Source: Motacilla alba alba (Eukaryota; Chordata; Aves; Passeriformes; Motacillidae). Taken from it: a DNA stretch of 64,000 nt. Made by a program: the position numbers and the translations under genes. Positions 11,727 through 24,349 of this stretch are shown one piece after another (within the stretch, counting starts at the first letter, position 1; each line of letters opens with the position of its first letter). The stretch is taken from the NCBI RefSeq assembly GCF_015832195.1, contig NC_052016.1, forward strand, positions 25,379,129 to 25,443,128, given 5' to 3'. The notes under the pieces are model-generated. The model saw only the letters and a list, made by a program, of their open reading frames with translations, did no database searches and had not been told where the DNA came from.

Positions 11727-14700
11727 TGCTGCAGCTTCATAACATTTTTAGCTCTACAAAACCAGCTTTTGGCAACAACAGGCTGAATTCCAGAATCTGC
11801 TGAGGAAGGCTCCTTCATTCTGGACTATGCTAGTACATGAGGCTCTCTGAAACAAGGCAAAAATGTTGAGTTTTATTAGTTCAAAAAAAAAGAATCAATG
11901 CTGTATGTATAAGGAACCTGATCCCTATTTAAACCAGCTGATACAAAGGCATGGATGATTAAAATACTCTTTCAGAAGTCACAGAAATAGGTCTGTCTCA
12001 AACCCTTCTACATCTTCCCTTTATAACCTCTCAAAAGTAGATTCAAAGATAGGGTCTGTACTGCTGTACCTTCAGTAATTGTGATTTTTTTCCCCCTCCA
12101 TCAAAAATCACACAATCACCTAGCTGTGAATGTGGGATAAGAAGGCACTGGATCGTCCAATAAAGTCACCTGCAGTTGAGGTGAGCAGCTGCCTCTCCAC
12201 TGAAAGAATATCCAAGATTAGAATCTTGTTTCTGATAAGGAGGCACTTCTAAGTATTGAAAAGTCCCTCATGTCTTGCTCATCTTGGTGGGGAAAGATTT
12301 GTGGTGTTCCTCATCCTTCAGCATAATGAATACACTTACCTAAAATACCTAAGTTGAGAGTGATTTTTCATGTGTTGAAGAAATTCTAAATCCTCTCTTG
12401 TGCATCCCCCTCTGAGAAGAGCTCAGCTGGCTGCACTGCAGCCAATCTACAGGAAGAGAAATACAAGCTTCTGTCTTTCATCTTGTGCATGTTCTCCAAA
12501 ATACATGACCAGCTAGAGAAGAATGGAAGGTTCATAGAGGAATTCTCTCTGCTGCTCTGCAGTGGGAAGCACTCAGCTGGGTTTCCCTCACCTGGCAACC
12601 TGCTTTTGGGGTTTTTGATAAAAAACAGCCTAACGACTCTGCTTTTTCAGGTTTGACTCATAGACAATACAGAAAGCATCACTTCCTTCATGATAGGATA
12701 ATAAAAAGGATTTGTCAAAACTTAATTGCCATCAATGTCAGCAAAGCACAGAAGTGCAGCCTCTGCCAAGGCTTCTTGTGAATCTGCTCAGGGAAGGAAG
12801 GCAGGTTGAGGCGGGCAGGAGAGAAGTGCAGTGGAACAACTGTCCCAGCACATATGTCCCTATTAATGGTTTTGGAAGCTGGTTGCACTCCCTGACCTGC
12901 CAGTGACTGCAAAATTTTGCAGTCCTGTTTTCAGTGGAGGTTTGTAGTGTCTTAGGGGGAACAGTTTAAAAGGTAAACCTTGTGTCAATAGTGGAGTAAC
13001 ATTCCTTAGCTGCCAGTCTTGAAAAGCTATCTGCTCTGCATCTTGTGAACTGAAGAGACAAAAAGAAGTTTCCATAGCAATTATTAGGAGCAAGTGAGGA
13101 ATGGCTACAAAGAAGACAGAGCAGAGGGTAGGTTAAATGTGTGCTTTGTAGGATCAAAAGGGAGAGAAATTCTGCAGATTACCTGGAAGAGGCAATAAAG
13201 AAAGTAATTAAGAGCCTGATGCAAATAAACAAACAAAAAAACCCAACAGTGATATTTTCTACTCCTTCATATTTCAAAGGCACTGAAACCAACCTTACTT
13301 TAAAAGTCATGTCTGCTCTATCACAGTAAACTCAGTTTAAGGGAGAGATGAAAAATGGATAGACATCACTGGAAGACTTGGTACAGGTAAAGGAGTTTGA
13401 AACCAGTGTGGAGTGTTATACAACATACACTAAAAAGAAACTGATCAGAAAAAAATAAGAACAAAGGGCTTTTACAGTTATCTACAGGTCAAATTCTACC
13501 ATTCAAAGGCTAGGACAGAGCTGACACCAACACCACAGGAACATGTGAGGTTTATTATGTCTTTCTTTGTTTTGAAGGAAAGCGCTATTGCCTGGGAAAT
13601 GTCAGGATCAATCCAGTGTTTTCCTTACAGGCCCTTAACTCACCAGTGAGGATCATACATGTTACATAGGGACAACTCAACTCTGGTATGAGCCTGACAC
13701 TTCAAAATTATACCACTCCCCCACAGGAAAAAAATATATTTTGCCCAAGAGCTCAGCATTATCAAATTGAATTAATTATAGAGAATAATCTTTCAGCAGC
13801 TGAGAACACTTAAAATTACACCTGACACATTCATACTTTATTTACTTCTTTGACAGGATCACTGTCACCTGTTAGGTTGGTGTGCGAAGTGCTGACAGAA
13901 AAAGTAAGTTTCAGGGCAAGTCCCAAATTACAAAACTTAACCTATTTACTTGCACGGTGTGAGACATTCCATTCCAATCAAACCTCCAAAAAGCAAAGAA
14001 ATAGGAAAATACCCAGCAGGCTTGTGCTCTCTCTTCTCATTTTCTTACCTCCCTTTGAAAAGCAACTCTTGACCTTGTTAGTTAAGACTTGGCTTTCCGC
14101 TGGTTGCCTGTGGTGAAGTTACGAACTTAGAAATCTGAATGATAAATTCCTCAAGCTACAGCTTAAAACCCATTGGCACAATTACAGTTTATACATATGT
14201 TAAGCAGTTCTTGTATTTAATTCATTTTATCAGTAACAAGAACATGCAGAGATAAAATCGTATCCACAGCTTTTCTTCTTAGCTCATCAGCTTCATTCAG
14301 GATCAATTTTTATTAACTGCACAGCCAGAAATGACAGTGCATGAGGAAAACCTGCTCAAAGGCTTTCCATGATCATTGCTGTGCCTCATGTAAGCAAACT
14401 TAAAGGACAGAAATTTGACTATAAGCACTGGTGCAAGGTGTAGATGATGACTCACTGATTATTATTTTATTAGTTTTAGTGATTCTAATTTCAATTTCTG
14501 GATGTCCCACAGTGGGATGGCACCAGCAAAAGCCAGCCCATGCATTCGACTGTCATCGAATTACACAGCTTGGAAGCACACCCTGCCACCCAGCAGGATG
14601 AAGTGGGTGGCAGTGCATTTCCTTGGAGCGTGCCCTTGGCATCCAGCATTGAATCCCTCCTTCTGCCCAGTGCTGGGGAACCGCCCCGCTGTCCCCTGCT

Positions 14701-15410
14701 GCCGTGACAGATTTCCCAGCACAGCCTCTGTGGGGAGGAGGGTTATTAACTGCAGATGTTACCATTGTCCTGAGCTGGTGTGAAGCCTCTCTCTGCACTG
14801 TCAAGTAAGTGCCACATTTCACCTCAGAGGCAGCAGAGTGGCTCCACTCTCCCCACTAATTAACTGGTTATGACAACCAGCTCTATGGGCAGGTACTACT
14901 TCCTTACTTTTTTCTCTTAAGCTTTCTGGTTTCTTGGACACATCTTAGTTTTCTGGTCTTTTCAGGTTCATTGTCACTAATTATACAGCCCAGAGACAGC
15001 CCATGGATTCATATAAGTTATCTGAGAAATTTCAAGGCCTTTAAACCTATTCTTACACCCTGAATCCCCCGGTATTATAACTGATAACGCAACAGTCTTC
15101 ATTACAGACAGGAACTGCCATAGGGAAAAAAGCAAATAACTTTGGGTAGCTGGGTTTGACACAGTAGAAAACTTCTTTTTCTTCATGAGCTTATTTAATT
15201 GTTTCAGTTTGAGAGGGATAGTTTTAGGCACTTTACTGCAAAGTGACAATAGCTGCAGTTGCATAGGAGTATAACTAAAGGGCTTCTTTTCATCTTGTTT
15301 CATGCTGTGTGTTTTTGTTCACAGAGTACATAGCACATACTCAGTAAATACTAGATAGTTTGGTTAGAGCTGTCTGACATATAAGCTTTCCTTGATATGA
15401 GCTATTTTTA
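11727..15410. other. Intergenic, no gene seen
   Basis: No recognised gene or repeat. A GC-richer patch at about 14500-14830 opens frames on both strands (14502-14783 plus, 14553-14822 minus) without recognisable protein character. Confidence 0.65.
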
Positions 15411-15479
15411 CAGAATCACAGAATGTTCTAAGTTGGAAAAGACCTTTGAGATTATCAAGTCCAACCTATGACCTAACAT

Positions 15480-18330
15480 CACCTCATCAACTAAACCACA
15501 GCACTGAGTGCCACATCCAATCTTTTTTTAAACACCTCCAGGGATAGTGACTCCACCACCTCCCTGGGAAGAATATTCCAGTGCCTAATCACTCTTCCAG
15601 TGAGGAATTTTTACCTGATGTCTAACCTCAACTTCCTCTGGAGCAGCTTAAGACTGTGTCCTCTTGTTCTGTCCATGGCTGCCTGGTGAAAGAGACCAAC
15701 CCCCACCTGGCTACAGCCACCTTTCAGGAAGTTGTAGAGAGTGATGAGGTCACCTCTGAGTCTCCTTTTCTCCAGGCTAAACAACCCCAGCTCCCTTAGT
15801 CGTTCCTCACAGGGCTTGTGTCCCAAGCCCCTCACCAGCCTTGTTGCCTCCTCTGGTTGCACTCAAGCGTCTCAATGTCCTTCCCAAACTCAGGGGCCCA
15901 GAACTGGACACAGCACTCAAGGTTCTGGCCTCACCAGTGCTGAGTACAGGGGAAGAATGACCTCCCTGTTCCTGCTGGCCACACTATCCCTGATACAGGC
16001 CAGGAGCCATTTACCTTCTTGGCCACCAGGGCACACTGCTGGCTCATGTTCAGTCAGCTGTCAACCAGCAACCCCAGGTCCCTTTCTGCCTGGGCACTGT
16101 CCAGCCACACCATCCCCAGCCTATAATGTTGCAGGGGGTTATTGTGGCCAAAGTGCAGGACTCGGCACTTGGACTTGGTAAATTTCATCTCATTGGACTC
16201 TGCCCATCCATCCCACCGATCCGGGTCCCTTTGCAGAGCCCTCCTACCTTCCAGCAGATCAGCACATGCTCCCTTAATGTCATCTCCAAATTTACTAATG
16301 AAAGGCTCAACACCCTCATCCATGACATCAATAAAGATATTGAACAGAACAGGCCTGCACAGATGCCTGAGGGACACCACTGGTGACCAGCCCCCAGCTG
16401 GATGCAGCACCACTCACCACCACTCTCTGGGCCCGGCCATCCAGCCAGTTCTTAATCCAGCCAAGAGTGCTCCTGTCCAACCTGTGGTCTGCCAGCTTTT
16501 CCAGGAGTGTGCTGTGGGAGACAGTGTCAAAGGCCTTGCTGAAGTCCATGTACACAACATCTACAGCCTTCTTCATATCTACCAGGTGGGTCACCTGGTC
16601 ATAAAAGGAGATCAGCTTGGTCAGGCAGGACCTGCCCTTCCTAAACCCATGCTGGCTGGGTCTGATACCCTGGCCATTCTGGAAGTGCCATGGGATGACA
16701 CAGTAGAAACTGTTCCATAATCTTGCTGGGCACTGAGGTCAGGCTGACAGGCCTGGAGTTTCCTGGATCCTCCTTCCGGCCTTTCTTGTGGATGGGTGTC
16801 ACTTTGGCCAGCTTCCGGCCATCTGGAACCTCACCATTGAGCTAGGACTGTTGGTAAATGATGGAGACCGGCTTTGCAAGCTTATCTGCCAGCTCCCTCA
16901 TCACCCTGGGACGGGTCCCATCTGGTCCCATAGGTTTGTGAGCATGTAAGTGGCTCAGCAGGTCTCTGACTGCCTCCTCCTAGATAACAGAGGGACCATT
17001 CTGCTCCCTGACACCATCTGCCAATCCAGGAGGACAGCTGTCCTGAGGATAACCTGTCTTAATCTTGAAAACTGGGGGAAAGAAGGTGTTAGGTATCTCT
17101 GCCTTTTCCTAATCTTTAGTTACTAAATTCCTTTCCACATCTTAGAGAGAATGGAAGTTGTCCTTGCCTTCCTCTTGCCATTAATGTATTTATAAAAATA
17201 TTTTTATTGTCCTTCACAGAAGTGGCCAGATTGAGTTCTAATTGGCGTTTTGCCTCTCTAATTTTTTTCCTATATGACCTAGCAACTCCCTTAAGCATTT
17301 CCTGAGATACCTGACCCTCCTTCCAAAGGTGGTACACCCTCTTTTTTTTCGCTTAGTTCCTTCAAAAGCTTCTTGCCCATCCAGACCAGTTGTTTCCCTC
17401 ACTTTTGACACACAAGGACAGTCTGTTCCTGTGCCTTCAAGAATTCTGTTTTGAAGCACATCCATCCTTCCTGGACTCCTTTGTTTTTAAGGGCTGCTTT
17501 CCAAGGAATGCTCAGAATAAGTCTCTTGAATAGGCCAAAGTCTGCTCTCTGGAAGCCCAGTGTGGAAGTTTTATTGATGCCTCTCCTTGCTTCACCAAAT
17601 ATTGAGAACTCTATAATTTCATGATCACTGTGCCCCAGAGGGTCTCCAACCACCACATCTCCCACCAGCCCATCCCTATTTGCGAACAGCAGATCCAACA
17701 TAGTCCCTCCCCTGGCAGGCTCACCCAGCAGCTGTGACAAAAAGTTGCCCTCCACACACTCTAAGAACCTCCTGGACTGCATCTTCTCTGCTGTGTTGTG
17801 TTCCCAGAGTCTGGTAGGTTAAAGTCACTACGAGAACAAGGGCTGGTGATCCTGAAACATTCTCCAGCTGCTTACAGAATAAGTTGTCCACCTCTTCTTC
17901 CATGTTGGGGGGGACAATAACAGTAACAGACTCCCAGTAGGATACCAGCCTTGTTGGCCTTCCCCCTGATTCTTACCCATAGGCACTTGACTTTATCATC
18001 ATTAATTCAATTCCCGTGGTGTTGAGAGCCTCCCTAACACAAAGAACCTCTCCTTCACCTCTTCTCCCTCTCCTGTCTCTCCTGAAGAGCTTGTAGCCAT
18101 CCAGAGCAGCACTCCAGCCATGTGACTCATCCCGCCATGTTTCTGTGATGGCAACTACATCACAGCTCTGCTGCTGCACCATGGCCTCCAGCTCTTCTTG
18201 TTTGTTACCTAGGCTGTGTGCATTAGTGTACATGCACCTCAGCTGGGCCACTGATTTCACCCCTGACTCAGGCTTACCACCCATGGGCCTGCTTCCAGAC
18301 AGCCCAGCTGCATCCCCTTCCCCCTTCAAA
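15480..18330 (-). pseudogene. CR1 ORF2 remnant (endonuclease plus reverse transcriptase)
   Basis: Broken into frames at 17973-18329 (endonuclease start, with AITETW), 17399-17782 (endonuclease end, with GHSDHEI and the catalytic SDH), 17116-17337 (linker), 16328-16594 (RT with YMDFSKAFDTVSH and SGVPQ), 16054-16413 (RT with the FGDD active site and KFTKSKCRVLHFG) and 15611-15862 (C-terminus). In living CR1 elements the protein nicks target DNA and copies the element's RNA. Frameshifts and lost codons preclude a single product here. Confidence 0.9.
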
Positions 18331-18331
18331 C

Positions 18332-19215
18332 CTACTTTAAAGCCCTGTCAGTGAGCCCCACTAATTCATGGGCTAGAATCCTTTTGCCCTTGATAGACAG
18401 ATGGAGCCCATCTGGCTCTAGCAGGCCAGGTGCTGTGACAGTTGCCCTAGGATCAAAGAATCCAAAATTCTGCTGATGACACCAACCCTTGAGCCACTTG
18501 TTGGTAATGTGGGTTCTCCCGTTCCTTTCATCATTTATCCCTGCCACCAAAGGGACTGAGCAGAACACTACCTGTGCTCCTGCCTTACCAACCACTTGAC
18601 CCAGTGCCCCAAAGTCCCTTTTAGTTGCCCTGATACTCCTCTTTCCAGTCTCATCACTGCCAACCTGGAGCATCAGCAGTGGGTAATAATCAGAGGGCTC
18701 AATCAGCCCAGGAAGTCTCTCAGTGATATCCTGTACCCAGACCCCAGGGAGGCAGCAGACCTCACTGTGGGTTGGGTCCTGTCAACATACAGGGCGCTCT
18801 GTTCCCCTCAGAAGGGAGTCACCCACTATGATTGCCCTGCTTTTCTTTTCAGTGTGAGAGGCACTGATCCATCTGACAGATGAAGAGTAACTGGGAAGCT
18901 CACTGGGCAGATAATTTTCTTCTACATCATCTGGCTGACTCTCTGGATCTAGGGCCTCATACCTATTCTGAAGTGGCACCTGGGTAGGTGATGGGGGTCA
19001 GGAGGAATTTTTATAACCTCCTCGAGTAGGGAGCCATTTCCACTCCCCTTCACCTACCAGGTGTCCTCCTTCTGCCTGATGGTAGGAGACGGGAGTCCTC
19101 TGACTCCTGGTGGGCTTCTCTGAGGGATGGAAGGATGAAACTCCATCAGTCTATTTCTGTTTCACTTTCCCTAATACTCCTTAGTCTTTCTACTTCCTCA
19201 TTAAGCTTTCTCATT
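18332..19215 (-). pseudogene. CR1 ORF1 remnant with GDSL-esterase-like domain
   Basis: Two open pieces remain. 18782-18979 contains IIVGDSLLRGTE, with the GDS of SGNH/GDSL hydrolases. 18332-18673 contains MLQVGSDE, then GRTHITNKWLKGWC and GLLEPDGLHLS, where D and H take the place of the C-terminal catalytic pair. Upstream to about 19215 lies charged ORF1 sequence. CR1 ORF1 carries such an esterase domain in reptile and bird elements (family knowledge). Confidence 0.8.
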
Positions 19216-22200
19216 TATTCATGAACGTGAGCAAAAGCAAAACAAGGAAACCCTGCTTCCATAACTCAAGGAAAAAGCAGGACCCAAACAGAACAAAAAA
19301 TGCTCCACAATCCCTCTTTTGGAAAAAAGTGATCACCAAATTGAAGGCAGCTGCCTAAGGCACTCCCAGTTCATAACCAAATTATTCTTGGAATTGTAGG
19401 GAATAATGCAATTACAGAGAACCCAGTCAAAACACCTTAGCTCAAAAACTGTGCACTGTAGTTCAGACTGCACTGAAAACCAAGGGACTTTTACTTAACT
19501 TGGCTGCTGCTCAAAATCATATGGGCTTTCCAGATCATGTGTCAGAATATCTCATCCTTTAGAGCAGCTCAGCCAAATTTCTTTGTCCCCCTATCCAAAA
19601 GCAGCAACAGTACTTCTTCCCTCCCGCTGTTCCCCTCATTTTGTGGTTAGAGGTTTTTCTCAAATCAGCTGTTTCAAACCTACTGCTCCCAGTGAGGATT
19701 GACAGCACTGTCTTATGTGACAAAATGCTCTCTCCTCTTTTAGATCAAACTCAAATCCAAATTGCTCTGCAACTTCTCTTTATATTATCAAGGCTCACAA
19801 AGCCCTCCCTCCCCTGAGCTGCCATCTTTGGATTTACTCTTAGAGTTTCATTTCTCAGAGGAAGGAGAGGAAGTTTTTACACTGCAGTGCATCACTACAA
19901 TAAAACCATCTAAACACTACTATTAATAATCTGCATGTAACACAGTTGTTAATATAAAATAGATGCAGCATGTAATGAATTTTTCCAGATTCTATAGGTC
20001 TGTGATCATGCTAATCTGTTTCACATGAAGGACTCATCCCTTTATTTTTAGATGAAAGCAAATGTCTGTGATTAGAAACAGAAAAACCAACTTAGGCAGA
20101 CAAATACTGGACATATATTCATGAGACTGCAAAGCCTGAAAGAAGCTTGGAAAAATTCTCTAACTGAAGTGCTATTGAAATATTCTGTAACGCCTGATTA
20201 ATTTTTATGTCTCTCTTTCCAGATATAGTTATATCCATTAATTAAATTTAATCCTGAAAGGAGCTGGCAACCAAAACTACTACAACAGTTTTGATATTAA
20301 AATATAAATGTCTCCTACACTTCCCTGTAATTTAGAAATGAGATTTAAATTGCAGGTAAGTTTTTCATAATGATGGTCTCTTGTCTCCTCCAGATATTTT
20401 TGCCATTGTGAAAAACTGAACTAAAGAATCCCAGAAGATGCTCCCACATGTAATTGCCATCTTCAAAATTATAAACAAACACCAGAAACATATATTCCAT
20501 TTGACTTATCTATTTTAGACCATTTTTTACCATATAAATTTAGATTACATCTGTTAACAGGAATCCTTTGTCCAGTTTTCCATTTACTAAATATCCACTC
20601 ACCTCCTCCCCCCCCCCCCCAAAAAAAAATCCTCCTTTATTTATCTGTTCTAGGTAAAAAGATGGGGAGAAAACAAAACAAAAACAAAACAAAACAAGCA
20701 CTTTCTAGTACTGTCAGCATCTATGACATCATTAATTTCAGTTCACAAACCTAAACCTCATTTCTGACATGCATCTTTCTTTTGTTGAAAGTGAAGGAAA
20801 TTTCAAAATTTCGTTTAGTTCAAAGGGACTGAAAATGCAGCAATGATGCAAGACGAGGCTTTAGGTAGCTGTAACAAAGGAACCAACAATTTAATAATTT
20901 TGCTATGTCAGGATATTACAAATAAAGGCAGTTAGTCTTTTATGGCTTTGTGTTGTAGCCCCCATGGTGCTGCTGTTGACTTAAGACTTTTCAGGTACAG
21001 CTCAATGTCATTCAGCAAGCGTAAACCTGGACACCTTTGCACTGAGTTGTCAAATCTACACAAGTCAGTCTCTCTGAGAAAAGAGCCCACTTACTGTTGG
21101 TGAAAGTATGCTTGATAGACAAGCTAATTAAAATTCTATTTCAGAAAGCTTTACCAAGGCATTTAAAAAAAAATTTCCTCTTTACTCAAGACACATAGTT
21201 TTAATTCATAAAATCAAATGCCCAAGGCCAAAGCAGCACCGTACCAAAGACACAGTGCTGGTCATAGCACTCCAGGTATTCTGAAAGCATTTTGTACCTC
21301 AGGAACAGTGTAACATCTCTGGTTGCTTCAAACTCTGCCCTCCAAATCTCAGTGTTGCTTTCTCTGATTCAACTGACCTAATGATCTCCTAATAGCCAGG
21401 ATAAATTAATTCAAAATCCCACTGGATATTTGCCTGGACCTGTGCTTCCTGCTGCTATCAGCAGGTGAGAAAAGGGGACAATCCCCTGGGACCTGGCACA
21501 ATGAGGAGCAGTTAATGATGGCTTTTACCACCTTTCTGTTAGGTTAGGCCAGTCCTTCAGCCCAGCTTCTCACTTCTGTTTCAGCCCCTGCATAAAGGAG
21601 AATACGGCAGCAGGAGCATAAAGGAATTCAACAAACATTTCATATAGATAGAGAAGTATTCCCAGTGTGAGGAGCACACCTGCAAAGCTTTCTTGAGAAG
21701 GTACAATTGTGCCAGCTCTGGCACAGGGGGCAGACCCCTGGGGTGTGGCTGCGGCACTGCCACAAAAGGAAGCATAAGAAGGTTGCTAACACTTATTTTC
21801 CAGTCTTTTGAGCAAGGCAGATTCTGTCTCCTGGGAAGAATTAATCAGACCTGCCATTTCCATTGATCTGGTCTGGGCAGCACCACCCTGAACCAGACAG
21901 ACACTGCAGAGCTTCTTAGAGCAAACAACAGAAACAGTTGGAGCTGAAGCAGCAGCTTCCAAGGACACTGTTCAGAGGGTACCAGAAAGATGTAAGGCAT
22001 GTTTAAAGCTGTGGTAAGATGAAAAATGGGAATTTGGGTTTACAAACAAAGACTTAAACAACCTCTGGGAAACCAGAAAGACTTGTTTGAAGACAGGTCT
22101 TCTCTATGGAAGGGTTTGAAGACAATCTACATTTCAAGAGAAGAGGCTCCTGCAAAAACCTCTCAGAGATAATGAGCAAACACTACTTGTGGGCTATGTT

Positions 22201-23444
22201 TTCTAGATAACTTTTTTCCTGGTAGACTCACTGAAATACCTGCCTCATTATTCAGTCTTCTTTTACTAACTTTTTTACCAGATACTTAATGAAAAAATGA
22301 AATCAGTGACAATTGCATTGTGACTTAACCACCCCTATCATTTCTTGAAAGTCAGTTTCTCAAACAATGAAAAAAAAAACCCATAAAAAGAAAGAGAAAG
22401 AAAAATAAAGAAATTCCCATGGTCTATTAGGAGCCAGAAAACTTAAGTTCAGCTTTGTCAGGAAATCCCATCAGGGCTTTCCAGAGAGCTGCATGGGATT
22501 ACATTTTCAAAAGGACTGAAAATATTTAGGAGCATGTCCCACTGTTAAAAGTGATTTAGATGAACAACCTTAAGCACTGTTGCATGCCCTGCTTCATGCT
22601 CTGTCTTGTCCAGCCCAGTGAGGGGTGGGGTTCTTCCACAGCTCCTGATGGGTGCAAGGTGCAGGAACCCTGTTTCTGCAGCTTCAGGATGGAGGTGACT
22701 GGCCCCGAGCAGGAAGAGCAGAGGGGACAGGCACCTTTCCTGGCCAGCACAAAGCACCAGTGGGGCAGGACTGTCCTCCCAGGCTGGGCTGGGAACTAGA
22801 GCAGCTCCCCTTCTGCTGCTCATGGCTCAGCTTCAAAGCAGAACTTCAAGGAAACTGCACCTTCTCTGCTGCCAACCCCTTCAGCAGGGGCCATCTGTCA
22901 GAGGTCACCAGATGCCCAGCCCCAGACACTCTCAAAAGCAGATGCCTTGACAGTGGCTTGCAGGCTCCCTGTGCCACATCCTCTTCTCCTGCTCCAGTGT
23001 GTGATTTCTTTCTTGTTCTAGTGAGAAGGCTTTTTAGCAGAGAGGCAAGGCACACGAAATACTTATGAAAGTAATTGAAAGTGTTTTATTCCACCTGCAC
23101 TTTTACAACAGAAAAAACTATTTTAAAAAATTCATACCTACCATGGTATGCTTGACCTAAATTCTTCAGTGCTGTTCCTTCATTTTGTGAGACTAGAAAT
23201 AAGTCCTTAATGTGTAAAATTTTGAACATGAAACACAAAAATTTATGACCCTATTAATGAAGTGCAGTGTTCACTTTAAATTGACGGATTTTCTGGTGCT
23301 TTGTTTTTTATTGACAATAAATTACTTTTCTGTGTCATATAAGAACTTGTGAACTTTCACATGGGATAGGTAGGAGTGCAATTTTGGCCTAATAGTTAAA
23401 TTAAGCAGATGGTTCTGCTGAAGTATTTTGCATTAAAGGAGCTT
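19216..23444. other. Intergenic, downstream of TMEM30C
   Basis: Low-complexity C/A runs near 20.6 kb; otherwise nothing recognised. A GC-richer patch at 22560-23000 has several short overlapping ORFs that look like chance. Confidence 0.65.
20609..20698. repeat. C/A homopolymers and AAAAC repeat
   Basis: A run of about 13 C followed by 9 A (20609-20629), then after 40 bp a set of AAAAC units (20669-20698). Low-complexity sequence. Confidence 0.8.
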
Positions 23445-23450
23445 TTTATT
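23445..23450 (-). terminator. Candidate TMEM30C polyadenylation signal
   Basis: AATAAA on the minus strand about 710 nt downstream of the TMEM30C stop codon. Further AATAAA hexamers lie at 23307-23312 and 23085-23090. Which one is used cannot be told from sequence. Confidence 0.4.
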
Positions 23451-24158
23451 TAGGATTTCTCTTGAACCACAATTTTAAAAAACACAAATAAGCGATTGGA
23501 TGCCCTCCAGCTCTCAGCTGCTAGATAAATCAAATAAATTTGGTCTAAACAAACTGTGAACTCCAGAAAATGCCCTGTATTCAACCAGATATCAGGTGTC
23601 AAACTGGAGTGAATGTACTGATATAAACTGGTTGCTTTTTCAGCATAGCTGAAAAAGGTATATAAAATGCAAGCCAAGACATTAAGCACATGTATGTGGC
23701 CCACAAGCAGATTTTAGCGATAAGTTCTACCTACTCAAACTTTTTGCTGGATCCAGACTTCACTTTTTACCCATCCAAAGGTCAATTCCAGTTAAGAGAA
23801 ATGTTGTCTGAATTATGAGCTGAGAAAGAAATTAATATGGACCCTGACTTCTGGCCAGACATTGGTACCACATAATTTCTTTGCCATTGCAATTCTAATC
23901 TGCTGTGCTATCTGCTGTTTGAAGCTCATCTCACTACAAGTTTCCTTGGAAACAAATTTAGGCTCACATGTACATTAATGAGAATGGCACCTCAGGTAAG
24001 TTTGGTTTCAGATGATGGACTAGCCCTGCCCCTCAGTTTGCTTACATTCACAAACCTGACATTGAAAGTGGTCCAGAGCTCAGAGGAAAGACTGAAAGGT
24101 CTGTGCTGCACCTTCTTTGTTCACTGCACACTTCTGTCTTCGTTTAGAAAGGTGAATC
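23451..24158 (-). other. Probable TMEM30C 3' UTR
   Basis: Lies between the TMEM30C stop codon and the first AATAAA. No coding signal was seen. Its extent depends on which polyadenylation signal is used. Confidence 0.45.
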
Positions 24159-24349
24159 TCATTGCTTCTGAAAGTATGTTTTCTTTTTCCTGAGCTTTAA
24201 GTGGATGCCAGTTATGACAAAACCTGTCAGGGTTGCTGCTGTGCCAGAAATCAGGTAGGCAATTCCCAGGAATGGGTTACTTCCGCCGCTCCACACCACG
24301 GTTGAAAGAATCACATGCTTCCTCCCCTTGAATCTGGTAACAGGGAAAT
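24159..24349 (-). CDS. TMEM30C: TMEM30C coding exon 7 (terminal)
   Basis: Codes residues 290-351 and the TGA at 24159-24161. It contains GRKHVILST, then [13 protein letters not shown] leading into the second membrane helix, and a basic tail rich in K and R. The acceptor is TTCTCTCAG. The extended reading frame of exon 6 had to be ended at its donor to find this exon. Confidence 0.92.

Larger units (their letters stand above)
15411..19215 (-). mobile_element. CR1 LINE, near full length, degraded
   Basis: The 3' terminus on the minus strand is ATTCTGTGATTCTG-like, the typical CR1 end, at about 15411. Going 5' there follow ORF2 C-terminal text ([20 protein letters not shown]), reverse transcriptase, endonuclease, then ORF1 pieces up to about 19215. 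The reading frame shifts several times, so it is an old inactive copy. The length of about 3.8 kb is close to a full CR1; most copies in bird genomes are short 3' fragments. The 5' boundary is approximate, and no target duplication is expected for CR1. Confidence 0.93.

Noticed and set aside
14502..14822. Pair of overlapping ORFs of about 90 codons on opposite strands
   Set aside because: No recognisable motif, no splice context, and explained by a local GC-rich patch.
15741..16720. Plus-strand ORFs of 146 and 192 codons
   Set aside because: They are reverse-strand shadows of the CR1 ORF2 reverse transcriptase region.
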